Shown here in pieces: positions 12,445 through 23,100 of a DNA stretch of 43,818 bases. The notes under the pieces were generated by a model. It saw only the letters and a list, made by a program, of their open reading frames with translations. It was not told the DNA's origin and ran no database searches. How positions within the stretch are numbered: position 1 is the first letter of the stretch; every line of letters begins with the position of its first letter. Both the position numbers and the translations under genes were made by a program. Origin of the DNA: Nemertoderma westbladi (Eukaryota > Xenacoelomorpha > Nemertodermatida > Nemertodermatidae); NCBI GenBank assembly GCA_032718475.1, contig JAUCBJ010007089.1, forward strand, positions 1 to 43,818, in the 5' to 3' direction.

Positions 12445-14638
12445 TCTAATATATATAAATATCGATTGTCTGTCTGTCTGTCTGTGTGTTTGTCATCGGC
12501 TATACAATCGAACCCATCTCGATGAAATCTCGCTTGCTATAGCTCGTTAGAAAGGTCTCGCTCTAACTCGTTGCAACGTAATACTCAGAGTCGTCTGAAG
12601 TTCGCCCATCTGCCGCTAGAGGGCGATTTTCGTGATTTTCGGGCGAAATTTATCGAATTATTTCGGTTCTTCTATCGGTAATTAATTATTTAGAGGGCTA
12701 ACATTTATCCCACCTGGTATAAAATTAACATGGGTAGATTCGCCGTGTCCCATTCTCACAAAGTTTTTATTTTATTCGAGTGTTTAATATAAATATGTAT
12801 GATTATTTATTGATTAAAAACCAAATAGTGTATAAATATGTCATATTCGCCAAGCACGATCGAATTGGCCTATTCTTAGTGCTGTAGTGAATAGGGAAGG
12901 ATTTTTTTCTGTATCATAGCAACGTTAAGGTAATTATTGAAATCGCAGCTAGCTGGGCACAGATAAGGAGCAAGCCAGGCTGTAGTGTTGATTGGGGTGG
13001 GTTTGGGTTGTCTGTTGCGAACTGCTCAAGTGTAATTCTGCTTTCTCAATCATTGGCTGCATGGAAGGAGAGGTTTATAACATTTTTGTTTTACTGTTAT
13101 GAATATTAAAAGTAAAATAATTATTTCTGTAGGCCTATACTTACTGTATTATTATTTTATCTAATATTATACATCTAATCTCGATGAAATCTCGCTTACT
13201 ATAGCTCGTTAGATAGGTCTTGCCCTAACTCGTTGCAACGTAATACTCAGAGCCGTCTGAAGTTTCCCCATCTGCCGCTAGAGGGCGAATTGTCCGATAG
13301 TGAAAACCTGATCCCATTGGGTTGTTTTTAATGCTTTTGAGCTGAAACTTGGTAGCTATATACTGCAGCATAGGCTGTATATTTCCGGAGTCACTGAGTT
13401 GTCCACAGTTCCCCAGTCTACCGTTAGAGGGCTAAATGTCTGAGAGTTAACATCTTCTCCAACTTTGTTATTTACAATCCGTTTAGACTGAAACTTGGTA
13501 GGCATCTACTACAGCATAGGCTGTATCTTTACTGAGTCGCAGAGTCGTCTACAATTCCCTAGTCTACCGCTAGAGGGCGAAATGTCTGAAAGTTAACATC
13601 TTCTCCAACTTTGTTATTTATAATCCATTTAGACTGAAACTTGGTAGGCATCTACTACAGCATAGGCTATATCTTTACTGAGTCGCGCAGAGTTGTCTAC
13701 ATTACCCGCGTCTGCCGCTAGAGGGTGAAATGTATGAAAGTTAACATCTCCTCCAACTTTGTTATTTACAATCCTTTTAGACTGAAACTTGGTAGGCATC
13801 TACTATAGCATAGGCTATATCTTTGCGGAGTAGTAGAGTCGTCTACAGTTCCACAGTCAGCCGCTAGAGGGCGAATTGTCTGATAGTGAAAACCTCATCC
13901 CATTTGGTTCTTTTTAATAATTTTGAGCTGAAACTTGGTTGGTATCTACTACATCATAGGCTGTATCTTTACGGGGTTGCAGAATCCTATTCACTTCCCC
14001 AGTCTACCGCTAGAGGGTGAAATGTCTGAAAGTTAACATCTTCTACAACTTTGTTATTTACTAACGGTTTAGACTGAAACTTGGTAGGCATCTACTACAG
14101 CATAGGCTGTACCTTTACGGAGTCACAGCGTTGTATACAGTCCCCCCATCTGCCGCTAGAGGGCGACATATCTGATAGTGAACACCTCATCCCATTTGGT
14201 TCTTTTAAATTCTATTGAGCTGGAACTTGGCAGGAATCTACTACAGCATATTCTGTATCTTTACGGAGTCCCAGAGTCGTCTACAGTTCTTCAGTCTACC
14301 GCTAGAGGGTGAAATGTCTGAATGTGAACATCTACACCAATTTTGTTATTTACAATCTGTTTAAGCTGAAACTTGAAAGGCAGGCATTTTACTTCACCAT
14401 AAACCCCATCTTTACCAAACTGCAGCGCCGTCTGCATTTCACCAGTCCGCAGGTAGAGGGTGGATCTGAAAGTGATCATTTTCTGGAAATTTTGTTATTT
14501 ACAATCTGCCTAAAGTTGAAACTTGACAGTTATATCTTATGGGGGTGGTGTTTTATTTAATGATGGTGTCTATTCCGTATGCAGTTCTCAAATCTCCCAC
14601 ACATATTCATATATCATCTGCACGTGCTATCTTTCTAG
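12445..14638 (+). mobile_element. HINE/Helentron-like element F (last array copy, hairpin lost)
   Basis: Second subfamily: short TCTG run (about 12466-12492), 5' block, then monomers with boxes near 12614, 13273, 13420, 13567, 13714, 13861, 14005, 14150 and 14300. The 3' end keeps CACGTGC and the terminal TTTCTAG, but about 30 bases between them are missing, removing the 5' arm, the loop and most of the 3' arm of the hairpin. The array ends here; the flank begins TTATATATATAAAG, which resembles the 5' end of the elements. No protein-coding capacity. Confidence 0.7.
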
Positions 14639-15774
14639 TTATATATATAAAGTTACTTACCGCGGATTCGTCTTCGTATCAATTTTCCCCAACAATTTAA
14701 CGCAAGAATTACAAATGTTTCCCGATAAATTTAGTACGATATAAACCCCAGTGTACATTGTTATGGTTATAAAAAAAATAATTAATATCCTTTTTTCGAA
14801 TCTCAACAATATCCCCATCACTTAAATTCCGCTCAGAGACTATTGATAAACGAAAAAACTAGTTGTAATTATTAATAGCATCGAATCAAATGATTAGGCA
14901 CAATTGAACTGCAGATTGCTGGTCTACACTGCTACCAACGATTGTATGCTGATTAGTTATAAATATTATAACTTACAATTACTGTGGTTACAGTAGTGTG
15001 TAAAATGTCACCTGTTAATACAAATCTCTAGTATCATATTTATTCACAATCATACCCTTTGTTCACTGTAGTAGAGTGTAGGCCTACCACTGTGTACAGT
15101 GTGTATATTGGATACCGGTGCGCCTAAATATTCTACAGAATTGCAGGCATCATTGTAGTTCACATGAGTTAAATATTTGAACTACTGTATAACACACTCA
15201 CATAAACTGAAATAAGCCTACCTCAAACATAGAAACAGAGAAAACATAAATTACAATTTAAAGCTTTATAGTGAATAATACAGTACAATGCTTGATTTTG
15301 CTATTTTCTGATGTTTTGGTTCAATTTTTATGAGTAGGGTACTCAAATTGACGGATTTTCCCGATTTTCGCAAACGCCGGGATTTTCGCGTATTTCGCAA
15401 ACAATACTAAATGTACAGGCCAATACAATGCTGTAATGTCCTCTAAAGTTGTAAAGTGCTAAATAACAATTCGCTGTTAATACTAACGGCGTTGAGTAAT
15501 GTTACAATTTTGGAATAAATGGTTTTTATTATGAGGTTTTTTGTTCTAGAACAAATATATGACGTTCTGTGATTTTTAATGCCTTCGCAGAGGTAGCCCC
15601 TATAAAACGTTATCCCTCGGGATATTAATTTAGATGCAATATATAAATTCCCCCATATTAATTCCGTCCAAAACCTACACATAAATTCCCCCAGATATTA
15701 TCTGATATTCAACAACCCCTAACCTCACATTCACCTTCAAATCAACCAAATATTAATCTATAGCTGGTAAAGCC
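14639..15774. other. Unassigned AT-rich sequence
   Basis: I see no gene here. It is AT-rich with short spurious frames. A segment near 15338-15405 repeats GATTTTCG and TTTCGCAAAC words, and short TAGGCCTA words occur. Confidence 0.5.
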
Positions 15775-16110
15775 TTCCGTAAAGGATTCCACGAGCCTTC
15801 AGCACGAAGAAGCTCCTAAACGGCTTTTTGTATCTCAAAAATAGTTTCAAGTGCTAATACACTTCGTTTACTGTTTTGGTTTCTCGGTCGATAAGACTGA
15901 CTTGAAAATAGCTCGCAATTAGTACACGGTCCTTCAATGACTTGTTAATTACGGACTTCCACAAACCTTTCAAGATAGTACTAAAAAAATGTTATAATGC
16001 ATGTTTCCTTCAGTATAAAAACAGTGTACATACGCTATGTAACACCATAGAAAACCTCTGGGAAGAGGGAAAAAGGAAAACCGGGTCTGGGGTGCTTTGG
16101 GTCCGTTAGG
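15775..16110 (-). repeat. Dispersed repeat R1, minus copy
   Basis: Its reverse complement matches 25045-25417 through several shared blocks: GGACCCAAAGCAC, CCCAGAGGTTTTCTATGG, ACAAGTCATTGAAGGACCGT and GCCGTTTAGGAGCTT. A short piece of the same repeat lies at 19523-19562. It contains stops in all frames I checked. It lies just downstream of the Gypsy integrase relic and could be part of that element's 3' region, but the copy at 25045 has no Gypsy sequence beside it. Confidence 0.65.
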
Positions 16111-16289
16111 ATCCAAAGTGAAAAATAATACAATCCAAAAAATTGTAACCAAAAGGTAGCGCCAAAATGATGGTAAGCTGCCGGGATAATAAAGTAGGCA
16201 GGTAAGACTATGATATACTATATATTTATTAACAAGTAGGTTAATTGGGTAGCAACCAGATAAGGTGAATATAATTATTGTATAATTAA

Positions 16290-17480
16290 TTAGTGCAATG
16301 TAGGTGCAATACGTGCCACCCACCCAATACAGTCCATCCAGTGTTGTTATAATGTAACGAGGACGACCCATTGCCTTGTTGCCATCTGTGTATAGGTGGA
16401 CGAGATCACCAATACGGAGGGTGTCTTGTGGGGGGGGGGGGGGGGGGGGGGGTTACGGCCGGGCGGCGGAGCTTGGAGTGTTCTCGCTTACTGCGTGGTT
16501 GGCTGATCGAACCTGCTGATGTCGATCAATGAGGGTAGTGCCATTGATGGGAATCTGTTCCCCAGTGAACTGATCCCGGTGTGATATAATTTCGCGAGAT
16601 GATAGTCCACACGATACGGGCGTTCAGGTTAGCCACAGCAAAAACAAGGGGTGAGGGGTGAGAAGGGGCCACCAGTGAGTTGTAGGCGTAATAATTATTC
16701 TTCTAGTTCACGCACTGCATGCTCAGCTACACGGTTTTTATTAACATTTTTGGGGCGACCAATTTCAAGGAGAAAATGGTGATGTGCAAGACTAGCATCA
16801 TTAGAAAGGGCTCAGAATGCAGGTGCAGGGTCGACTCGGATAATGGCAGGTGGACCATCGAGGGGATTCAGGCCAATACATAGGGTAAGTGATGCATCAC
16901 GAAGTTGTTACGCAGCGCTCATCATGGATGATGCATGCAGCTGTAAATGATGATACTATTTCATGTATAAGTAGTATTGACGATTTTGGTGCATACTGTC
17001 GGCTGCAAATGAGAGACCAATAGCAACAGGTGGTGGTTCAGATTGTTGTGGAACAATACGGGGTGGAGAAGATGCAAGGGCAACACAGTGGTGGCAACAG
17101 TCAGAGATTGATTGGATTGCATGTTCTAAATCAAGTGCATAAAAATACCGGGCACAGACATGTCTCAGTTGGGCACGAGGGGGTGATTAAGTTCTAAATG
17201 GATTGAGGTGAGGAGGCCAATGAGGGCATGTCGTGGTATCACAATTAGTTCTTGTGGTGCCTGGGAGGGAACATTCCTGCGGACAATGAGAAGATCATCA
17301 GAGGAGATAGATGTGACACCCAAATATCGTTTTACATCCCGGATGTTAGTTAACTTTTTAGCAGCCCTGACTCAAATGTGCTTTAGCACGTCTGATGTCT
17401 GAGCATTCAGTTTGCGTAATACGCCATGCTGGACGGCTGGCATTGATAGGGCGGTTGGATATAGATTGCTTCAGGGTTTG
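16290..17480 (-). pseudogene. Gypsy-type LTR retrotransposon integrase relic
   Basis: Minus-strand frames give, in order: [40 protein letters not shown] then [27 protein letters not shown] and an ISDCCHHCVAL zinc-binding block (about 17110-17060); IGLSFAADSMHQNRQ; LRDALLTLCIGLNPLDGPPA with IIRVDPAPAF (integrase core, about 16900-16810); FLLEIGRPKNVNKNRVAEHA; LSSREIISHRDQFTGEQIPI; and the C-terminal RIGDLVHLYTDGNKAMGRPR plus YIITTLDG. This order is that of Gypsy-like pol proteins common in invertebrate genomes. Several stops and frameshifts, and a 23-base G run at 16430-16452, show it is dead. No flanking LTR was identified. Its RNase H side continues at 18399-18615 after an unrelated block. 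Confidence 0.8.
16430..16452 (+). repeat. Poly-G tract of 23 bases
   Basis: An uninterrupted G run lies inside the Gypsy integrase relic, between the SENTPSSAARP-like segment and the IGDLVHLY segment. Its length may be inexact because sequencing handles such runs poorly. Confidence 0.9.
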
Positions 17481-18398
17481 GTAGTTTTCATAGTTTTGGT
17501 TGTGTCTAAGTCAGATGGTAATGGTCCAGACTCCAGGTTACAGCTGGAATCCTCTCTACCCTGAGGGTGGTTTTGCTACACACGCTAACTCCATGTCGAA
17601 ATCTTATATTTTTATCAGAGAACTATTCAACTTCTGTGCGCATAATTTTCGTCTCAAATCTGTGTTGTATATCACTGTTACGATTGTTTGTCCGTTGCCC
17701 AGCATCAGTTGCCGTAATTCTAAAGCCCCTATTGGTTGCCATATTTTACGATGTCCTTGCGCCCCATTGGCTGTTTCATTTCTTACAGTGCTATAATAAT
17801 CAATGTTTATCCTGTTATTTTAGGCATAACCTATAACATCTTAAGCCTGTTACGAGTCATGTAACTAGTAGGACCTATAAAATTTCACCTTACTGTATCG
17901 CATCAATAATATGCATCATAATGTGCTGTGTGTATTAAATCTTATCTTTATAGTTATTATTATTGCTTTACCTTGTTGATGAATATACAAGACCAGAGAT
18001 CACACCAACTTGATTTCCACACGGTTAGTGCTGACTGTGCCCTGTCTGTAATAGATTCGGTTCATTTAGTGCGAGTGTGTGCGTCCATAGTACTGCAATA
18101 TTATTCCCCAACTAGAAACTATAATCTATCCATACTATGATGCGTCCAGTACGAGTGAACTGTGCGCTTACCACGCACTAGGTCCAATATAGTGTCCTAC
18201 CTGTAATATATATAAGTCACACGTACATTTACCCGCCGACAACACAACATAACGGAACGGTTGACACGTAAATATTACTTTATTCCCTTGAAACAGTTTA
18301 TAGCGCCGAAGCTATATACTTACAGTAATTGATTGTACATTCAGACCAGATATATATATTAGATAATATATATGTGGGGTTAACCTCCCGTAAAAGCC
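17481..18398. other. Unassigned block splitting the Gypsy relic
   Basis: About 0.9 kb separates the RNase H tail from the integrase of the Gypsy relic, where the family normally has a short linker. I found no protein similarity and no clear terminal repeats. The right part (about 18205-18375) has TATATA runs. It may be an inserted element or a solo LTR. Confidence 0.4.
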
Positions 18399-18615
18399 TT
18401 AACAGCTGGTCAGGACATGCTCATTGTGGGGTAATGCGGGCTCCTCTACGGAGTTGGAGTAAATTGCAGAGGTGGTATGGAGTGCACGGATTATTAGAGA
18501 AGTGACAGTTTCGTCAAGGAAGCGACATATGTGGCAGTTCCCTGAACTGCAAGGTGGTACATTACGGCTCTGGAAATCTGCTGACAGATTTGTGGCACCC
18601 TTAATGTGCGTCATG
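18399..18615 (-). pseudogene. Gypsy pol relic: end of RNase H and linker
   Basis: The minus-strand frame of about 71 residues begins THIKGATNLSADFQSRNVPP and continues CSSGNCHICRFLDETV. The HIKG(x)xNLxADFxSRN pattern with the following Cys pair is the C-terminal edge of RNase H in Gypsy-like pol proteins. It reads toward the integrase relic downstream on the same strand, so both belong to one element. It ends in LTSC and a stop where the 0.9 kb unassigned block begins. Confidence 0.7.
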
Positions 18616-18616
18616 G

Positions 18617-19010
18617 CTAGGTAGGTAACGTCTTGTCATATATTGTCCTTGTATGGCTGACCTCGATGTCTGGTGGCTGACCAAGCCAGTTGCTTAAGTG
18701 ATTTTTCCACTTCCCAACACGTTCTTCAGGACTATCGGCTTTGAGGCGCCCCTTTGCACAACTTTTCCGACCAGATACGTCATTTACAGTTTGCCAGGTA
18801 AGTCTCGATTGTTGCTGTATGTGAGCAGTTGTAATTGCTTCAATTTTATCCTGTATGTACTTCTCCTGGCTGATGTTGTAGGCCAATTTAAGATCGTCCT
18901 TAGCTTTCTCAACCTTGTTGATGTTTTCGGTTGTTGGTTGTTAAATTGTTTCTTTGTAGGCTATCTTCTCTCGTACAATTAAGTCGTCTTGCCATGGCAC
19001 TGGCACATAA
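18617..19010 (-). pseudogene. LINE ORF2 relic upstream of RT
   Basis: Minus-strand frames give VPVPWQDDLIVREKIAYKET, then after frameshifts KAKDDLKLAYNISQEKYIQD and KIEAITTAHIQ, then TWQTVNDVSGRKSCAKGRLK followed by SPEERVGKWKNHLSNWLGQP. This is the segment before the RT fingers in the LINE family seen at 20745 (compare its SPADRLNGWKAHFEKLLNND). The RT itself is absent: the sequence switches at 18616 to the Gypsy relic, on the same strand. Dead by truncation and frameshift. Confidence 0.7.
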
Positions 19011-19522
19011 TGTTTTCGTTTGGGTTTCAGGGGAATATTCCTATTGGTTGATCCCTTGTGAGCTTTTAGTCTTTTACTCTTTTTGTTCAAATTTATAAAA
19101 TGATTATTTGAAGCATAGGGTTAAGGTATAATGATTTCGGACCAACCCCTACCCCCACTATATAACTTATTCTTCATCCAATTTACGTTGCTAAATTTAT
19201 CAGTTTCCATGACAACCACTGCAAACAGATGTTTTGACAAATACCAACTTAATTTTGGATGGATTTTGGATCAACTACTCAATGAAACTTCCTTGAAGTC
19301 GATTTGTGTCACCTGGAACTTTCAAACTAAATCTTAATGTAAAACTCAGCAATGCTAGAAAAGTCCAGTTACCATAGTAATGGGAGTATAATTGAGACAT
19401 ATGACTTTTAACTAGGTAAACCAATGATCTGATGAGTCAAAGTGTGTTTAATTTTCCTTAGCTTCGTGGTTGCATTTCCTTTAGGAAATGCCTTTCTTGT
19501 ATTTTGTGTATTATTTGGATTA
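19011..19522. other. Unassigned sequence
   Basis: No gene recognised. The frames present are short and compositionally biased. Confidence 0.4.
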
Positions 19523-19562
19523 TTCTTTGAGGCTATACTTTGGTTCCGAATGGACCCAAAGC
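19523..19562 (+). repeat. Fragment of dispersed repeat R1
   Basis: The block GAGGCTATACTT and then GGACCCAAAGCAC matches 25060-25095 and, reverse-complemented, the right edge of 15775-16110. The 3' LINE copy begins within a few bases. Confidence 0.6.
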
Positions 19563-19569
19563 ACCCATC

Positions 19570-20259
19570 ACAATTACTTTGAAAAGTCCTCAGCAAGTCT
19601 CTGATCGGATGAGCATAAGCTCAAAAGATGGTATGCTTGAGCATGTGGATGACTTCTGTTACCTGGGATCATGGATCCGGAAGTCAGGTGAGGACCTTCG
19701 AATACGTAAGGGAAAGGCATGGGCAGCCTTGAATAGGCTTTCCATGATTTGGAAGTCACCGAGAATTAATCAGACACTTAAGGTCCGATTATTTAGAGAA
19801 GCAGTAGTTCCACTCTATGGGAGTCCATGCTGGGCTCTAACTGCTGAGGACACCAAATCTCTGGATGGCACATTCACAAGAATGCTACGCTGGGTTCATT
19901 GTGTCAAGTACAATGCACACATCTCCAACCAGACACTAGATAAGGTGTCTCATTGGTTCCCCCAAGCTTGACACTAGAACAAAATCGCCTCCGCTTTGCA
20001 GGACATTGCTATCGCCGTGAGGACCAGCCAGTGCATAATCTTGTACTTTGGCAACCTCATGGAGTGAATAAGCATGGTGGACAGCCCATGACTTTCTTGA
20101 GACGCATCTTAAAGGACACTGGCCTTGAAGATGCGGATGATCTAGCAAATGTCATGGGTGATAGGGAGTTGCGGCGGTGCAATTTTGTTGACAAGCCGGC
20201 ACAGCATTCTTAAAAATGCAGCTGCAATGCAGCATGCCGATCCTAGTAGTAGTAGTAGT
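19570..20259 (+). pseudogene. 5'-truncated LINE-1x copy, 3' end only
   Basis: It is nearly identical to 22453-23137, the last 220 codons of the LINE at 20745, so it is a recent copy cut short at its 5' end (the usual product of target-primed reverse transcription). It encodes the post-RT region: FCYLGSWIRKSGEDLRIRKG, then YGSPCWALTAEDTKSLDG. It has lost six bases in the VVPVLLYGS segment and about eight near 19940, shifting the frame before LTLEQNRLRFAGHCYRREDQ. After the TAA it shares the same 3' UTR and ends in a TAG trinucleotide tail (about 20244-20259). Not functional alone. Confidence 0.85.
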
Positions 20260-20352
20260 ATTGTACCATAAAGCTCGGCGTTTGTCATGTGTTGTCTCCA
20301 GCTGATGTTTAGGGCTGCCCTTAGTAGTCTTGTGTAGCAACCATCAATTCGG
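20256..20352 (-). pseudogene. Short LINE-2x fragment, inverted
   Basis: Its reverse complement matches 32517-32612 (segment encoding RIDGCYTRLLRAALNISWRQ and then HMTNAELYGT), almost base for base. It directly follows the TAG tail of the preceding LINE copy and is followed by another short GTAGTAGTAG. Confidence 0.75.
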
Positions 20353-20370
20353 TAGTAGTAGAGGTTCGGG

Positions 20371-20390
20371 CGGCTTTGCGACAGTTAGAC
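20371..20390 (+). repeat. Left copy of a perfect 20 bp inverted repeat
   Basis: CGGCTTTGCGACAGTTAGAC is the exact reverse complement of 23374-23393. It is followed by a small hairpin at 20396-20414 (TGACACCC, loop ATT, GGGTGTCA). It may be the end of a terminal-inverted-repeat element that encloses the LINE. Confidence 0.7.
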
Positions 20391-20744
20391 CCCACTGACA
20401 CCCATTGGGTGTCATTGTCATATGACTGATGAGGTTCTGATTAAGGACATGGTGGGTGGTTGGCGACTCGCCCTGGCGTCAGCAGATGATAGTCAATACT
20501 GTTAATTCATTACAATCATTGGTTAACAATAATAATATACCGGTAACGACTTAAATAATATACTATAATAATGTATATATAATTTCTTTTCAAGTTGGCG
20601 TGAAATACGCCGCAAAAAAGTAGACTCTATGATGTGCTATGGGATGCTATGTAGCACGGCGTGAAATAAAGTTTACATTATTATTTCAGTATGATTTAAC
20701 GTATTTTATCTCTGGAAATGGATTGTTTTCGGCTGGAACCCAGT
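20391..20744. other. Unassigned sequence inside the inverted repeat
   Basis: AT-rich, no coding signal. It contains the TGACACCC/GGGTGTCA hairpin at its left edge. Confidence 0.4.
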
Positions 20745-20761
20745 TCAAGAAGTGAACTGGA

Positions 20762-21420
20762 AAGCTATGGACTCATAGTGGACCCAGTGGTCACAAGTCC
20801 CAGATAGACCATATTCTGTTTCGTAGGAAGTACAGGAGCTCTATCCAAGACTGTAATGCATTTACACTTCGACCCTTCTCCAGTGATAACCGCCTTATTG
20901 TGGCCAAGGTAAGACTTAGTCTGCGTGCTAGCAGAACAACGAAATCTGCCTTGCCGCGGCACGACTGGTCCTATCTGTTGCAACAGCAAAGTGTGAGATC
21001 CAGCTTCACACTACAGCTGAGCAACAGGTATGAGGTTCTTGCCTCTGAGGCGGCAGATCACTGCGAGGGCTATACTGCCTTCACAGAAGCAGTTAAGTTA
21101 GCAGCTGCAGAAACAGTTCCTGTATACCCTCGAAACAGGAAAAGGGCCCCCTGGACTGACAACAAAATCCAGAAGTGCCGAAATGACCTATATAAGGCGC
21201 AGAAAGAGTCCCGACTCAAACAGACTACAGCGGCCAAGAATGCAGTTAAAGCTGCATCTAGGTCCCTGAACAGGCAGTACTCTGTTAATCTACAGGAGCT
21301 AATAAGCCAACAGGTTGATGCCATCAATGATGCTGACGACAGCAGGCAATCATCCCGGCATGGAAATCGACCAACTTGCTTACTGGGCGGAAAAGCCAAC
21401 CAACCACCAAGGTTAAGGCT
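20762..21420 (+). pseudogene. LINE-1x endonuclease C-terminus and linker
   Basis: One open frame from about 20762 to the frameshift near 21400. It shows the QIDHIL and SDNRLIVAKVRL blocks of the LINE endonuclease fold, then a basic linker with KRAPWTDNKIQKCRNDLYKA, resembling the W-x(n)-RNDLYKAQKES segment before RT in this family. No ATG marks its start because the true N-terminus is missing. The catalytic His of the SDH motif is replaced by Asn, so nicking activity is unlikely. The frame runs on to a stop at 21508 but loses family similarity near 21400. Confidence 0.7.
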
Positions 21421-23100
21421 GAATCACCAGCCGATCGCCTCAATGGTTGGAAGGCCCACTTTGAAAAGCTCCTCAATAATGACAGGGTATTGCCTGATAA
21501 CTTTATAGAAGTAAAAGTGTCTGAGTCTGTACTCCCAGATATTCCCATTGGTGATATCTCCTTTGCAGAAGTGAAGGCTGCTGCAAAGAGCATTAAGACC
21601 AATCGTGCCAGTGGAGTAGATGGTGTTCCCCCTGAGGTCTTTAAAATACCTGAGTGTTTAAAGCTCATCTATCCCATCATAGTAGACATGTACCGAACAA
21701 CAAGAGTCCCACAAGAAATGAAAACAAATAAGTTGGTGCCAGTTCCCAAGAAGGGCAACCTAACACTCTATGGTTCTTTTCGGGGAATCTCATTGATCTC
21801 GATTGCTGCAAAGCTATACAATAGGATTCTATTAAATCGCATCAGGGATCCCATTGAGAGACTGCTCCGTGGAAATCAGAATGGGTTCCGTAAAGGTCGT
21901 GGGACCATGGAGCCCATTTTGGCACTTAGAAGGATAATTGAAGAATTATCAAAAAAGAAAGACAGGCATCTGGCTATTATCTTTGATGACTTCTTCAAGG
22001 CCTTTGATTCAGTCTCTCGCTCACGTATGTTCAGCATACTTTCATTATATGGGATTCCTGATGAAATTATTGCAGCAATCAGATCAGTATACGATTGTTC
22101 GACAACATTTGTGTCTACTGTTGACGGTGACACAGAACCATTTGAAGTGTTATGGGGCGTCCTCCAGGGCGACACACTTGCACCATTCTTGTTCATTATT
22201 GTTGTTGACTATGTTCTACGCATGTCCTTAGATCATCATAATGATGATGGGGTGATGATAACTCCACCTACTGGCTCCAGAAGTCGAGGAAATCCTGCCA
22301 AGTACCTAACTGATCTAGACTTTGCTGATGACTTAGGAGTACTCTCAGAATCACTAGAGGGAGCCCAACGGCTCCTCAGCTCATTTGAACATGCTGCTTC
22401 TAGTGTTGGTCTTTTTATTAACTCCAGAAAGACCAAAATTTTGACAGTAAACTTTGAAAGTCCTCAGCAAGTCACTGATCGGATGAGCATAAGCTCAAAG
22501 GATAGTATGCTTGAGCATGTGGACTACTTCTGTTACCTGGGATCATGGATCCGGAAGTCAGGTGAGGACCTTCGAATACGTAAGGGAAAGGCATGGGCAG
22601 CCTTGAATAGGCTTTCCAGGATTTGGAAGTCACCGAGAATTAATCGGAAACTTAAGGTCCGATTATTTAGAGCAGCAGTAGTTCCAGTACTCCTCTATGG
22701 GAGTCCATGCTGGGCTCTAACTGCTGAGGACACCAAATCTCTGGATGGCACATTCACAAGAATGCTACGCCGGGTTCATTGTGTCAAGTACAATGCACAC
22801 ATCTCCAACCAGACACTATATAACATTGGAGGTGTCTCATTGGTTCCCCCAAGCTTGACACTAGAACAAAATCGCCTCCGCTTTGCAGGACATTGCTTTC
22901 GCCGTGAGGACCAGCCAGTGCATAATCTTGTACTTTGGCAGCCTCATGGAGTGAATAAGCATGGTGGACAGCCCATGACTTTCTTGAGACGCATCTTAAA
23001 GGACACTGGCCTTGAAGATGCGGATGATCTAGCAAATGTCATGGGTGATAGGGAGTTGTGGCGGTGCAATTTTGTTGACAAGCCGGCACAGCATTCTTAA
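21376..23100 (+). CDS. LINE-1x reverse transcriptase and C-terminal region
   Basis: An uninterrupted frame of 574 codons. Segments in order: KAESPADRLNGWKAHFEKLL (pre-RT), VDGVPPEVFKIPE, KLVPVPKKGN with GSFRGISLIS (fingers), QNGFRKGRG, motif A with DDFFKAFDS (about 21985-22010), motif B VLQGDTLAPFLF (about 22160), motif C FADD (about 22320), then GLFINSRKTK, FCYLGSWIRKSGEDLRIRKG, LLYGSPCWALT and a C-terminal zinc-knuckle-like LRFAGHCFRREDQPVHNLVL. All three catalytic Asp are present. There is no natural ATG at the front: it is the shifted continuation of the upstream frame, so the polyprotein is broken even though the RT part looks intact. It would copy LINE RNA at a nicked target. Confidence 0.8.
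   Translation: MLTGRKSQPTTKVKAESPADRLNGWKAHFEKLLNNDRVLPDNFIEVKVSESVLPDIPIGDISFAEVKAAAKSIKTNRASGVDGVPPEVFKIPECLKLIYPIIVDMYRTTRVPQEMKTNKLVPVPKKGNLTLYGSFRGISLISIAAKLYNRILLNRIRDPIERLLRGNQNGFRKGRGTMEPILALRRIIEELSKKKDRHLAIIFDDFFKAFDSVSRSRMFSILSLYGIPDEIIAAIRSVYDCSTTFVSTVDGDTEPFEVLWGVLQGDTLAPFLFIIVVDYVLRMSLDHHNDDGVMITPPTGSRSRGNPAKYLTDLDFADDLGVLSESLEGAQRLLSSFEHAASSVGLFINSRKTKILTVNFESPQQVTDRMSISSKDSMLEHVDYFCYLGSWIRKSGEDLRIRKGKAWAALNRLSRIWKSPRINRKLKVRLFRAAVVPVLLYGSPCWALTAEDTKSLDGTFTRMLRRVHCVKYNAHISNQTLYNIGGVSLVPPSLTLEQNRLRFAGHCFRREDQPVHNLVLWQPHGVNKHGGQPMTFLRRILKDTGLEDADDLANVMGDRELWRCNFVDKPAQHS

Noticed and set aside
15970-16371. 133-codon minus-strand frame as a membrane protein
   Set aside because: It fuses the end of the Gypsy integrase to repeat R1 and low-complexity sequence; the hydrophobic parts are AT-rich noise.
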